Under the pieces are notes generated by a model. It saw only the letters and a list, made by a program, of their open reading frames with translations. It was not told the DNA's origin and ran no database searches. Positions 22,183 to 30,522 of a stretch of DNA of 64,000 nucleotides are shown here, in pieces. A program made the translations under genes and the position numbers. Origin of the DNA: Ruminococcaceae bacterium D5 (lineage in GTDB: Bacteria > Bacillota > Clostridia > Oscillospirales > Ruminococcaceae); contig FORK01000009.1 of the NCBI GenBank assembly GCA_900113995.1, positions 1 through 64,000 of the forward strand. Direction: 5' to 3'. Position 1 is the first letter of the stretch; every line of letters starts with the position of its first letter.

Positions 22183-24066
22183 TCAGACAGACGCATTCTC
22201 CGCCCGTTTGCTTTTCCGCATCGCCAAAAAACAGGAGACTGCGGCAACGCCAACGCCGATGATATCGGTGAGCAGGGAAGTGTCAATCAGAAGGAATGCA
22301 CACACCAGGAAGGCCGCCCGCAAAGGCAGGCTTACCCTTGCCTTCATGTATCCAATGATAGCGACGCCCAGACAAAGGACGCCGACAATCGCGGTACACA
22401 GAGCGCGCAGGATTTCCAGAGGGGTGCCGTTCATGAGCAGCGCGGGACCGAACACGAACATATAGGGGACGATGAACGCGACCAACCCAAGTCCCAAGCC
22501 CTGCCAACCGGTCTTGTTGGGGTTGGATTTTGCAATCCCGGCCGCGGTGTAGGCAGACATGGCAACGGGAGGAGTCACCGTGGAAAGGATTGCATAGTAG
22601 AAGATAAAGAGATGCGCAGCCATCAGCGGGATGCCGGCTTCAATCAGGGTCTGGCCAACAACCGACACACAGACGATGTAGGCCGAAGGCGTCGGAAGGC
22701 CCATTCCCAGAATGATCGTGATGAGCATCGTCAGGAAGAGCAGGCCCCACATATAGCCGCCGGAGAGACTGATCAGGAGGCTGCCCAGCTTAACGCCGAG
22801 ACCGGTCACCGCCAGAACGGCAATGATGATGCCGGCGCAGGTGCAGGATGCCAGAATGCTGACACAGCTGTGAGCGCCGTCATAGAGCGCATCGATGACC
22901 TTCGTCAGTGTGATCTTGATGTTGCGTTTGATCAGCGGCGCAATAATCGTGATCAGAATTGCAACAACAGCCGTTCTGGAAGAGCTCATTTTGAAAACAA
23001 GCAGCATCAGAATAATTCCAATCAGCGGGGAAAGCAGCGGCCATTTGTCCCGGAGGATCTGCCTGATGTCGGGAATCTGGTCGGGGTCGAGTCCCTTCAG
23101 GTTCAGCTTTACCGCTTCAAGATCAATCATGACGAAGACCGAGAAGAAAAACAGGGCGGCCGGAATCAGCGCTGCGATACAAATCTCAGAGTAGGGAATC
23201 CCGGTCATTTCGGCCATGATGAACGCCGTGGCGCCCATAACAGGAGGCATAATCTGTCCACCGGTGGAGGCAACCGCCTCCACCGCCCCGGCAAAGTAAT
23301 CCTTATAGCCGGTTTTCTTCATCAGAGGAATCGTAAAGGTGCCCGTCGTGACCACATTGGCGATTGCGCTGCCCGACACAGTACCGAACAACGCACTGGA
23401 GATTACGGCGACTTTTGCCGGACCGCCCCGGAATTTTCCCGCAGCACCGGTCGCCAGATCAATAAAGAACTGTCCCCCGGCAAAGTTCTGCAAAAATGCT
23501 CCAAACAGGCAGAACAGGAACACAAACGTCGCGGTCGCGGTCAGCGGAGAGCCGAAAATGCCGACCTCACCGAAGATCATGCGCACCAAACGAGACACCT
23601 TGAATCCCGCATGGCCGAACGGCGCGGGAAGATACTGACCGAAAAAGCCATAGGTCAGAAACGTCGCCGTTACAATGAACAGGCCGCTGCCGGTCGCTTT
23701 TCTCGTGATGGTCAGGCAGACGATGATACAGATAATGCCGAAAAACGTATCATAGTCGGTGGGCTTGGTTGTGCGGAACAGCATCTCGCTGTAATTGAGC
23801 ATGTAATACCCAATCGAGAAGACTGCGGAAAGGCCGATCGCGGCGTCAAAGATATATCCTATGGAGACTTTGCCGCGCTTCTCCATGGAAGTCAGGCAGA
23901 TTACCAGCGCAGCAATCAGCAGGTTCATCGGGTAATGGACCCAGTAATTGATCCGGATGACCGTGGCCGCCAGCAGATCATATCCCGACAGGAACACGCA
24001 CAGGACACAAATGATTTTCTTATACACCGACATGTCCTGAAAATAAGCTTTGAGCTCGGAGAACAT
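22183..24066 (-). CDS. TRAP transporter permease, fused DctQ-DctM (TAXI type)
   Basis: 627 residues, strongly hydrophobic. The N-terminal quarter is the small DctQ-like subunit and the remainder the large DctM-like subunit; DctM signatures include SALFGTVSGSAIANVVTTGT, STGGQIMPPVMGATAFIMAE, and GMGLPTPSAYIVCVSVVGQ. Fused permeases of this type accompany TAXI binding proteins, here encoded just upstream. They import organic acids or amino acids using the Na+ or H+ gradient. Uptake of a substrate for the M24 and RidA enzymes is likely from context. Confidence 0.93.
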   Translation of the reverse strand: MFSELKAYFQDMSVYKKIICVLCVFLSGYDLLAATVIRINYWVHYPMNLLIAALVICLTSMEKRGKVSIGYIFDAAIGLSAVFSIGYYMLNYSEMLFRTTKPTDYDTFFGIICIIVCLTITRKATGSGLFIVTATFLTYGFFGQYLPAPFGHAGFKVSRLVRMIFGEVGIFGSPLTATATFVFLFCLFGAFLQNFAGGQFFIDLATGAAGKFRGGPAKVAVISSALFGTVSGSAIANVVTTGTFTIPLMKKTGYKDYFAGAVEAVASTGGQIMPPVMGATAFIMAEMTGIPYSEICIAALIPAALFFFSVFVMIDLEAVKLNLKGLDPDQIPDIRQILRDKWPLLSPLIGIILMLLVFKMSSSRTAVVAILITIIAPLIKRNIKITLTKVIDALYDGAHSCVSILASCTCAGIIIAVLAVTGLGVKLGSLLISLSGGYMWGLLFLTMLITIILGMGLPTPSAYIVCVSVVGQTLIEAGIPLMAAHLFIFYYAILSTVTPPVAMSAYTAAGIAKSNPNKTGWQGLGLGLVAFIVPYMFVFGPALLMNGTPLEILRALCTAIVGVLCLGVAIIGYMKARVSLPLRAAFLVCAFLLIDTSLLTDIIGVGVAAVSCFLAMRKSKRAENASV

Positions 24067-24098
24067 ATTAACCTCCTGTTAAGAGATGGTTCAGATTC

Positions 24099-25163
24099 CT
24101 ACTTCATCTCCGGGGGGATCAGCTTTTCAGGAATCTCATAGCCCTTCTCTTCGAAGTAACGGATGGCGCCGGGATGCAGGGGCACCGAGCAGTTGACGAA
24201 AGACTCTTCGGTCATGTCGTTGCCGGTGGAGTGCGCATTGATGAAGTAATCCTGATGCTCGAAGCAGGCCTTGGTGATCTCATAGGCCAGATCGGCATCC
24301 ATATCCTGGTGGGCGATGATCATGTTGCCGAAGGAAACGGTATTGACGTCGTGATCCTGTCCGTTGTAGGTACCGGCAGGGATGACGGCGGGCGTCAGGA
24401 AGGGGTAGGTATCGCAGACGGTCTTGAGCTGTTCATCGGTGTACTCGACAAACGCCATGTCATAGTTGAGCGCAAAATCGGTAACGGTGCCGACCGGGAT
24501 TCCCATCGCAAGAACAACGTTTGCAATGTTGTTGTCCTTGAGCAGCTCATAGGCCGCGTCAACGCCGCCGTAGATCTTTTCCTTAGGCGTGATGTTGAGC
24601 GCCTTCATGCTGTACTCGATCGAATAGTTCGGGCCGGAGCCGGCGGGTGCGCACGCAACGACCTTGCCTTCCAGATCAGCGATATTCTTGACGCCGGTTT
24701 TGGTGGTGGTGATATTGTGGAAGTAGCTGGGGTAAGCCATAAACAGGGCGCGCTGCTTCTGATACTTCGTGCCGTCGGGGGAGGCAATGCCTTCGCCGTT
24801 CCACGCCTCATAGCAGACGGCCGAGTTGCCGAGGGTGAGGAGCGCTTCGTCGTCTTCGATCATCTGGATATCCGCCAGAGGCCCATCGGTGACCTGAGGG
24901 CTGGCAGTGTAGCCATCAACATAATCGTTGATAACCTTGCTCAGGGCGCTGCCCCAAATATACCAGGTTCCGGTCAGGTTGCTGGTGGGGATCGAAATTT
25001 CAGTGGTCTTCTGCTCGCCCTCAGTTTTCTTTTCGCCTTCTGCGGCGGGAGCTCCTGCGGAGGAGGGGGCAGCGGACGAGGAAGCCTGCGCTACCTTCTG
25101 GCAGCCGGTCACCATGGAGAGGATCATGATGAGCGAAAGAATCAGGGTTAATGTCTTTTTCAT
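24099..25163 (-). CDS. TAXI-family TRAP substrate-binding lipoprotein
   Basis: 354 residues. A lipoprotein signal (LSLIMILSMVTGC) and a short alanine/serine linker precede the binding domain: ISIPTSNLTGTWYIWGSALS, GSGPNYSIEYSMKALNI and VAFVEYTDEQL-like segments match the TAXI type. The start at 25163 is chosen over an upstream ATG because AAGGAG lies just before it and the signal peptide begins here (MKKTLTLILS). It delivers ligand to the adjacent fused permease. Ligand not evident; glutamate-like and other amino acid-derived acids are known for TAXI proteins. Confidence 0.92.
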   Translation of the reverse strand: MKKTLTLILSLIMILSMVTGCQKVAQASSSAAPSSAGAPAAEGEKKTEGEQKTTEISIPTSNLTGTWYIWGSALSKVINDYVDGYTASPQVTDGPLADIQMIEDDEALLTLGNSAVCYEAWNGEGIASPDGTKYQKQRALFMAYPSYFHNITTTKTGVKNIADLEGKVVACAPAGSGPNYSIEYSMKALNITPKEKIYGGVDAAYELLKDNNIANVVLAMGIPVGTVTDFALNYDMAFVEYTDEQLKTVCDTYPFLTPAVIPAGTYNGQDHDVNTVSFGNMIIAHQDMDADLAYEITKACFEHQDYFINAHSTGNDMTEESFVNCSVPLHPGAIRYFEEKGYEIPEKLIPPEMK

Positions 25164-25266
25164 TTTTATACTCCTTTGCTTCATTATTTGCCAGGAATCA
25201 ATGTAACTTAATCGGTATATCAGACCTTCCGGCTGTGACATACCGCTTGGCACAAAAAATTCGCAC

Positions 25267-25644
25267 CTATTTGAGCAATGCGATCAGTTCCACTTCGCAC
25301 AGTGAACCGCGGGGCAGTTCCTTGACGGCAAAGCAGGATCTGGCGGGCTTGCCGACAAAATATTTCGCGTATACCGCGTTGAATCCGGCGTAGTCCTTCA
25401 TATCAGACAGGAAACAGGTTGTCTTTACGACATCCGTAAACTCAAGGCCCTGATGCGAAAGAATCGCGCGGATATTCTGCATGATTTGCTCCGCCTGCGG
25501 TTCAATGGAATCGCCATTGAGCTCCTTTGTTTCGGGGTTGACAGGGGTTTGTCCGGATAGGAACAGAAAGCCACCCGCCTTGATCCCCTGCGAATTGGGT
25601 CCGATTCCTCCGGGGATGCCCGGCGTCGAAATTGCCTCAATCAT
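25267..25644 (-). CDS. RidA-family enamine/imine deaminase
   Basis: 125 residues with the full YjgF/RidA signature: PNSQGIKAGGFLFLSGQTPV at the N-terminus, VVKTTCFLSDMKDYAGFNAV, and the catalytic arginine in KPARSCFAVKELP followed by EVELIAL. RidA hydrolyses reactive 2-aminoacrylate-type imines made by PLP enzymes or amino acid oxidation. Placed between a YheO-type regulator and a TAXI-TRAP system, it probably protects or completes an amino-acid catabolic route. Confidence 0.93.
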   Translation of the reverse strand: MIEAISTPGIPGGIGPNSQGIKAGGFLFLSGQTPVNPETKELNGDSIEPQAEQIMQNIRAILSHQGLEFTDVVKTTCFLSDMKDYAGFNAVYAKYFVGKPARSCFAVKELPRGSLCEVELIALLK

Positions 25645-25759
25645 CCGTATTCTCCTTCTTTCGGAAAGTTTTATGAAAACGCGACCTTCCCATGCATCGC
25701 GGGGCGGTCAGCCGCTTCCTGACCAAAGCAGATTTTGTCTTTGCATCGCCGGCAGGGCT

Positions 25760-26458
25760 TTATCCATTTGCCTCCCGGACGATTTTCAGATAGCGGTACA
25801 CCGTCGGCTCCGAAACGTTAAGCCGCCGTGCCACCTCTGCGACACTCCCTTTGAGAACAAAAATGCCCTCGTCGTTGAGCAGTTTAATGGCATATTGCTT
25901 TTCGCCCACCGTCATATGCATCGGATCTGCCTGTATTTTCTCTGTCACCATGTCAAACACCAGACTGACCGCGTCGGCAACCGAAACATTGAGATTTTCG
26001 ATCGGCTTAAATCGGTCCCCGGCCTTGGCGGATTCCCCTTCCTGCGGATTCTCCTCGATGGGGTCAATATGGGTGAAGAAGTTCAGGAACTCGGCCGCCT
26101 TATCAAGATAGGCAATATCGATATTGACGCACAGGCTCCCGATCAATTCCCCATCAAAGTTGCGGATCGCATAGCTTGCAGAGCGAAACCGTTTCCCAGT
26201 GGCTGCGGTTGATATGTAATTGGCAATATAAACCTGGCTGGTGTTTTTTCTCAGCCGCTTCATGCCCATGTCGCTGACAGGGCTTCCGATTTGGCGTCCA
26301 CTCAGGTGGCCGTTTTCGATCGCGACGACGGAATGATCCGGCGTCGCATAATCGTGCAAAACCACCTCGCAGTGCGGTCCCAGGATTTCGGTAATAAACT
26401 TTACGATGGGGCAATAGGACTGGACAATTTCTGAATTTGTAATCTTTCTTTTTTTCAT
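25760..26458 (-). CDS. YheO/DauR-like regulator (PAS plus HTH)
   Basis: 232 residues. Residues about 10-120 form the YheO-type PAS domain (FITEILGPHCEVVLHDYATP, then SVVAIENGHLSGRQIGSPVS) and the C-terminal part is a DNA-binding helix-turn-helix (SVAEVARRLNVSEPTVYRYL). DauR, a member of this family, controls D-arginine catabolism. It is the first gene transcribed towards RidA, the TRAP system and the M24 peptidases and is probably their regulator. A consensus promoter precedes it. Confidence 0.88.
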   Translation of the reverse strand: MKKRKITNSEIVQSYCPIVKFITEILGPHCEVVLHDYATPDHSVVAIENGHLSGRQIGSPVSDMGMKRLRKNTSQVYIANYISTAATGKRFRSASYAIRNFDGELIGSLCVNIDIAYLDKAAEFLNFFTHIDPIEENPQEGESAKAGDRFKPIENLNVSVADAVSLVFDMVTEKIQADPMHMTVGEKQYAIKLLNDEGIFVLKGSVAEVARRLNVSEPTVYRYLKIVREANG

Positions 26459-26506
26459 ATTAATCCTTAATTATTTATTATAATAATATTTTTTTATTAT
26501 ACTTGC

Positions 26507-26535
26507 ATTATAATTTCCCCTTAGGCGGATGTCAA
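26507..26535 (-). promoter_or_regulatory. Consensus sigma-A promoter of the YheO-like gene
   Basis: TTGACA (26530-26535), exactly 17 bp, and TATAAT (26507-26512) on the minus strand. A very AT-rich leader of about 50 bp follows before the start codon at 26458. Confidence 0.85.
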
Positions 26536-26744
26536 TCCCTTTCACGCAGCCTTTCCCAAGTTTGTGATTTTCGTCAAAATTTTTCTGCAATTTCTACGAG
26601 GCTGTAAATTTTGATTGAATGCCGGGGGCGACGCATATTTTTCCGCCGTCAGCAGCCGTTCCTCACACCTGCTTTGCCATCGGTCCCACAGTCATGACCA
26701 CCGGCTAAGCCGCCAGCTTGAGTTGGTCCTACAGGGCCGCCGGC

Positions 26745-27046
26745 AAGCGTCTCAAGACGCACCGAAATTTCTTTCACACGCATCACATACGGGCGGCCCG
26801 CAGGCCGCCCTTTCCCTCCCGTTCCCCTCTCCCGGTCCGCCCGCTCTGCCTGGTCCGGCGCCCGGCGCGCCCGAGCGGAGGGCGGCGCCGCCGCATCACC
26901 TGCCCCACAGCCCGTAAACGGGCGAGTTCACCTTCTGACGGCAGCCCTTCAATCTCCAAGGCTGCTGCTAACAGCCCGCTTCTCTCGATGCTTACAGCGA
27001 AAGCTTTTTACTGGGTCCCTCCACCGGCAGAGCCGGTGATTTCCGT
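26745..27046 (+). repeat. Dispersed hairpin-rich repeat, copy 1
   Basis: Shares blocks with 58781-58980 in the same orientation and with 34979-35258 inverted. Successive hairpins are GCGTCT/AGACGC, CGGGCGGCCCGCAGGCCGCCC, GCCCG-TAAA-CGGGC, GCAGCCCTT/AAGGCTGC and CACCGGC-AGA-GCCGGTG. No gene lies between 26459 and 27182; this repeat fills most of that space. Confidence 0.6.
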
Positions 27047-27182
27047 CAACAAAAAGGACGCGCCGCATCGTCGGTGATGCAGCGCGTCAAACGGATTTTA
27101 GAAACAGAAGGGCAAGCCGGATTTGAACATACCGCCCGAGGAGTGAGCAGGTCCAATATGTATCCGAACTTCTGCCCCGCGC

Positions 27183-28010
27183 TCAGCCGAGGAAGGTTTC
27201 CGGCTCGGCCCGGCGGGCGAAGCCCTCCTCCAGCTCGTGCTGGTGATAGAGGTACTTCTCATCATCGTAGTACTTTGCGCCCTTGGGACATTTCTTCACA
27301 CAGGCACCGCACTTGATGCAGATTCCAGGGACGTTCGAAGGGTCGGCGGGGTCGATCGCTCCCATGGGGCATTTTTTCACACAGAGGCCGCATTTGACGC
27401 AGGCGTCGCTTGTCTTGGGCTTGACCTTAAGGATGTTAACCGGATTGCCCTTGCGGTCGCGGGGGGTGTAGTAGGGCCGGATCGGGTCGCAGCCGTTGAC
27501 ATAGGCCGGTTCGGACGGCGCCGCCGGGAGAGCCGCTGCCTTTTCCGCAAGCTGACGGGCAAACCGGTCAGCAACTGCGAGATCCTGCTCGTCGGGACGA
27601 TGGGCGGCCAGGGTGTAGGAGAAGGAGTGCTCGCCGATAAAAGCGGCTCCGGCCACCGTGTGGAAGCCATCCGCCTCGAGGGTGTTGCGCAGCTCGATCA
27701 GGCCGTCGTCGTAGTTGCGGTTGCCATAAAGCACGACCGGGACGGCAAGGGCGCCGCCGCCCGAAAATCCGCTCTGGACAAAGGGAAGCAGCAGGTTCGG
27801 CACCCGTCCGGCATAGACCGGTACGCCGAAGATGACCAGATCCCCCTCTTCGAAGCTGTAATGCTCCTTACGGGCGGCGGGCAGGGTAAAGTCGACTGTT
27901 TCGGCCGCAAGCCCAAGGACGGCCCCGGCTCCATCGGCGATCCGGCGGACGATTTTTTCGGTGGTGCCGGTCGCGCTGAAATAGACGGCGTACAGCTTTT
28001 TGATCTTCAT
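27183..28010 (-). CDS. EFR1-type flavodoxin/ferredoxin fusion
   Basis: 275 residues. The N-terminal flavodoxin-like domain has an FMN phosphate loop YFSATGTTEKIVRR and VIFGVPVYAGRVPN. The C-terminus carries two 4Fe-4S clusters, CVKCGLCVKKCPMGAID and CIKCGACVKKCPKG. This order defines EFR1 family electron carriers of clostridia. The ATG at 28010 with GAGGAG upstream is preferred over the longer frame, which would add 45 residues of low-complexity sequence. Its electron-transfer partner is not evident. Confidence 0.9.
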   Translation of the reverse strand: MKIKKLYAVYFSATGTTEKIVRRIADGAGAVLGLAAETVDFTLPAARKEHYSFEEGDLVIFGVPVYAGRVPNLLLPFVQSGFSGGGALAVPVVLYGNRNYDDGLIELRNTLEADGFHTVAGAAFIGEHSFSYTLAAHRPDEQDLAVADRFARQLAEKAAALPAAPSEPAYVNGCDPIRPYYTPRDRKGNPVNILKVKPKTSDACVKCGLCVKKCPMGAIDPADPSNVPGICIKCGACVKKCPKGAKYYDDEKYLYHQHELEEGFARRAEPETFLG

Positions 28011-28238
28011 GGCGTCTCCTCTTTTCTGTTGTTCTGCTCCGGCGGGCGCCCCCCGTCCGGCGCGGACGCGCCAGTTCTTTTCCGCGTTTCCGGGGGCGGC
28101 CGGGGAGAAATGACTCAAACAAGGCTGCGGGACTGTTACGGTCATTATAACACAAAAAGCAGGGACAGTCTATCCGCGCGGAGATTTCGCACCGCTCCCC
28201 GCGCAGGGTCCCTGAATCCACGCGGCGTTTCACAGGGA

Positions 28239-28961
28239 TTACGACGGCGAAAGGATCTCTTCCCGCTGCAGGGGGTCCTGCAAAAGCCTGACATCGGGGA
28301 TTCCTTCGAGCCGGCCGATCATCCGAGCGGCGGCGGCCCGGTAGCCTGCGCGGTCGTCCCCGGCAAAGGGAAGGTGGAAAACCAGCAGGTGCCGGGGCCG
28401 GATCTCCCGCTCCAGAAACTCCCGTCCTTTTCGCAGCGTTACCCAAGGAAAATCCAGAAGCGCGAGATCAATGGGGGTATCTCCGATGAGCTGTGCAAGC
28501 AGAGGGCTTGCCACCTCGCAGTCCCCGGCAATCAGCGCGGTGAAGCCCCCCGCCTCGATGACGCACCCGTAGTGCGGCACCCCGGCGTACTGCGCCCCTT
28601 CATGCGGAAGCCTGCCGAAGCGAACCGAACAGCCCGGCAGATCCAGCCGCTCAACAGGGCGGGAAAGGGTGATCTGCCGGGCAAATTCCTGCTGCGGAAG
28701 CACAAGCTTTGCATCGGGCCAAAGCTTCAGCGCCTGCCCGGTCAGCGTCCGGGAGTAGTGGTCGGGATGGCAATGGGTAAAAAAGATCAGATCCGGATGG
28801 GCGAACGCCTCACATTGCAGCATCCGGCGCTGCAATTCCGGACCGACCGTGGAAAAGTTCTCCGTTTTTTGGGTGTGCAGGAGATCCAGCCAAATTCGAA
28901 CCAGGTTAAGCTCCAGCACGGCGCCTGCGTTGGCGCTCAAAGTAACCGTGCAGCGCGGCAT
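28239..28961 (-). CDS. MBL-fold metal-dependent hydrolase
   Basis: 240 residues. The metal-binding motif is THCHPDHYS; later ligands are H in VPHYGCVIE, D in LIAGDCEV, and the terminal VFHLPF. Begins MPRCTVTLSANAGAVLEL at an ATG following AAGGAGG; the frame upstream is probably untranslated. The layout fits small MBL proteins of the UlaG or ribonuclease Z-like type; the substrate is unknown. It is not obviously linked to either neighbour. Confidence 0.85.
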   Translation of the reverse strand: MPRCTVTLSANAGAVLELNLVRIWLDLLHTQKTENFSTVGPELQRRMLQCEAFAHPDLIFFTHCHPDHYSRTLTGQALKLWPDAKLVLPQQEFARQITLSRPVERLDLPGCSVRFGRLPHEGAQYAGVPHYGCVIEAGGFTALIAGDCEVASPLLAQLIGDTPIDLALLDFPWVTLRKGREFLEREIRPRHLLVFHLPFAGDDRAGYRAAAARMIGRLEGIPDVRLLQDPLQREEILSPS

Positions 28962-29174
28962 GAGAAATTCCTCCTTCACCGCTTCCTCCAGCAGGGCATC
29001 GCCGCCCTCCTGCGGTGCTTGTATGATAGCGCAAGCCTCCGTTTCCGGCAGCGGCTTTCCGCAGCTGGGGTCAGGTTCCCCGCCGGAACCGGAGGCTGCC
29101 TTTTCGCCAGCCAAAACAAAACGCGCGTCCCGCCGGGGAACCCCCTGCGAGGGCGCGCGCCAGTTCTTGAAAGC

Positions 29175-29732
29175 TCAGACGCAGGCGGACTGCGCCAGCG
29201 GCAGCAGCTCCCCTGTTTCTGTGTTGATGACATATCCCCGGATGGTCACATCCCTGGGCATCAGCGGGTGGTGCTGTAACAGCTCCACCGTCTCGGCCAC
29301 CGAGTTTTCCACCGTATCAAAGCCCCGGAGCCACGCCTCAAAATCGATGCCGCAATAGCGCATCATATCGATATGGTCCTGTGAAACGCCGCGCTCGATG
29401 AGGTGGTGGATCATCATTTCCGCGTTGATGCCCGATACGCCGCAGTCGGTGTGGCCGATTACCATGACCTCCTCGACCTCCAGCTCAACAATGCCGACCA
29501 ACAGGCTGCGCACCGCGCTGTCGAACGGTCCGGTAATCATACCGCCCGCATTTTTGATCATCTTGACATCCCCGTTGCGGATGCCGAGCGCGGCGGGCAG
29601 CAGCTCGACGAGACGGGTGTCCATACAGGTCAGGATGGCAATTTTTTTATCCGGATATTTTCTCGAGGCAAACCTGCGGTAGCCCTCGCTTTTTAAAAAT
29701 TCCCGGTTATGGGCAAGCATCTGTTCAATCAT
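29175..29732 (-). CDS. Beta-class carbonic anhydrase
   Basis: 185 residues. Zinc ligands and active-site pair are visible: C and D-R in ILTCMDTRLVELL, then H and C in VIGHTDCGVSG. RNAGG-like IKNAGGMITG is also present. The enzyme interconverts CO2 and bicarbonate in the cytoplasm, often to supply carboxylases. It stands alone; a carbonate supply role for PPDK-linked metabolism is possible but not shown. Confidence 0.93.
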   Translation of the reverse strand: MIEQMLAHNREFLKSEGYRRFASRKYPDKKIAILTCMDTRLVELLPAALGIRNGDVKMIKNAGGMITGPFDSAVRSLLVGIVELEVEEVMVIGHTDCGVSGINAEMMIHHLIERGVSQDHIDMMRYCGIDFEAWLRGFDTVENSVAETVELLQHHPLMPRDVTIRGYVINTETGELLPLAQSACV

Positions 29733-29847
29733 CGCCCATGGCCTCGCTTTCCCCCGCAGCGGTTTTCTCTGCTATGATAAACCGGCAGGAAAAATTTTTC
29801 AAGGTCCCGGGGATTTAAAAACCGTTCAGAAAACGACGCGGGGGCGG

Positions 29848-30120
29848 TTACTGCACCCGCAGGGCCTGCTGTACAAGCGGACAGCGGGCAAAATGAGGAC
29901 TTTTCAGGTTTTTCAGATAGTAGCCGCCCCGCGCACGGCGGATATCCCCGGAAAAGAGCAGGCTCATAAAATTGTCCCGGGCAAAGAGGTGTTCGGCTTC
30001 ATCGATGCCGAGCGCCTCATAGGGAACGGCAGATTCCTTTGCGGTCGCCCCGCAGTCGATCAACCTTCTCACAAGGTAGTCGTAGTCACGCAGCAGATTT
30101 TTGGTTCCCACGCAGCACAT
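29848..30120 (-). CDS. Small conserved-looking protein, unknown
   Basis: 90 residues beginning MCCVGTKNLLRDYDYLVRRL; later FARDNFMSLLFSGDIRRARG and CPLVQQALRVQ. The start at 30120 follows a G-rich run (GGGGGG). A further ATG lies 18 bases upstream but is overlapped by that run. There are four cysteines, without a clear metal-binding spacing. No family recognised. Confidence 0.6.
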   Translation of the reverse strand: MCCVGTKNLLRDYDYLVRRLIDCGATAKESAVPYEALGIDEAEHLFARDNFMSLLFSGDIRRARGGYYLKNLKSPHFARCPLVQQALRVQ

Positions 30121-30259
30121 AGGCGCCCCCCCTTTCATACTGTTATTATATGAAAACAGTATCGCATTCCGCTGTCCGTTTGTCAAGATAAATCGAGAAT
30201 ATTTATCAAATTTGTGTTTTTATTTAACCCGTACACCCGGACAAGCCGCCGGAGGGCAG

Positions 30260-30496
30260 GATAACCGGCGCGGCCCAGGCAGCGCCGGTTATCTCTGCCC
30301 GCGCCTGTTCCTCACAGCCCCGAAACGGACCGCTGCCGTTTTGACGGCAGCGGTCCGCATCCAGAGATTGCTGTGGACAGACCGGTTGTCCTGTGTCCGG
30401 AGCAGAGCTTTCCCCGCACCGGCGGACCCGGCGGCGTTGCCGCCCAAAAGCGGTCCACCTGTTTGGCGCGCCTGACAAGTGTCAGGCGCGCCAAAC
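30260..30496. repeat. Series of strong inverted repeats
   Basis: Three hairpins lie in this gene-free gap: ATAACCGGCGC/GCGCCGGTTAT (30260-30291), GGACCGCTGCCG/CGGCAGCGGTCC (30326-30355) and a 16-bp arm TTTGGCGCGCCTGACA with its complement around AG (30463-30496). The last follows the EF-G gene and may end its transcript, though it has no T run. Confidence 0.6.
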
Positions 30497-30522
30497 CTCC
30501 TCTTTCCAAACAGGAATCCAAA

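Noticed and set aside
13791-24141. Long antisense frames opposite the AraC regulator, binding proteins and TRAP permease
   Set aside because: They are shadows of clearly recognisable genes, a common result of high GC third positions, and have no motifs or ribosome sites.
26779-26899. Eight-base direct repeat CGCATCAC as a target-site duplication of an inserted repeat
   Set aside because: The related copy near 35.1 kb contains a similar GATGC segment inside the repeat, so these bases are probably part of the element and not a duplication.
27105-27160. tRNA or attachment-site remnant (GGATTTGAAC next to a gap)
   Set aside because: The T-arm-like bases cannot form a proper T stem and no anticodon or acceptor arm can be found.
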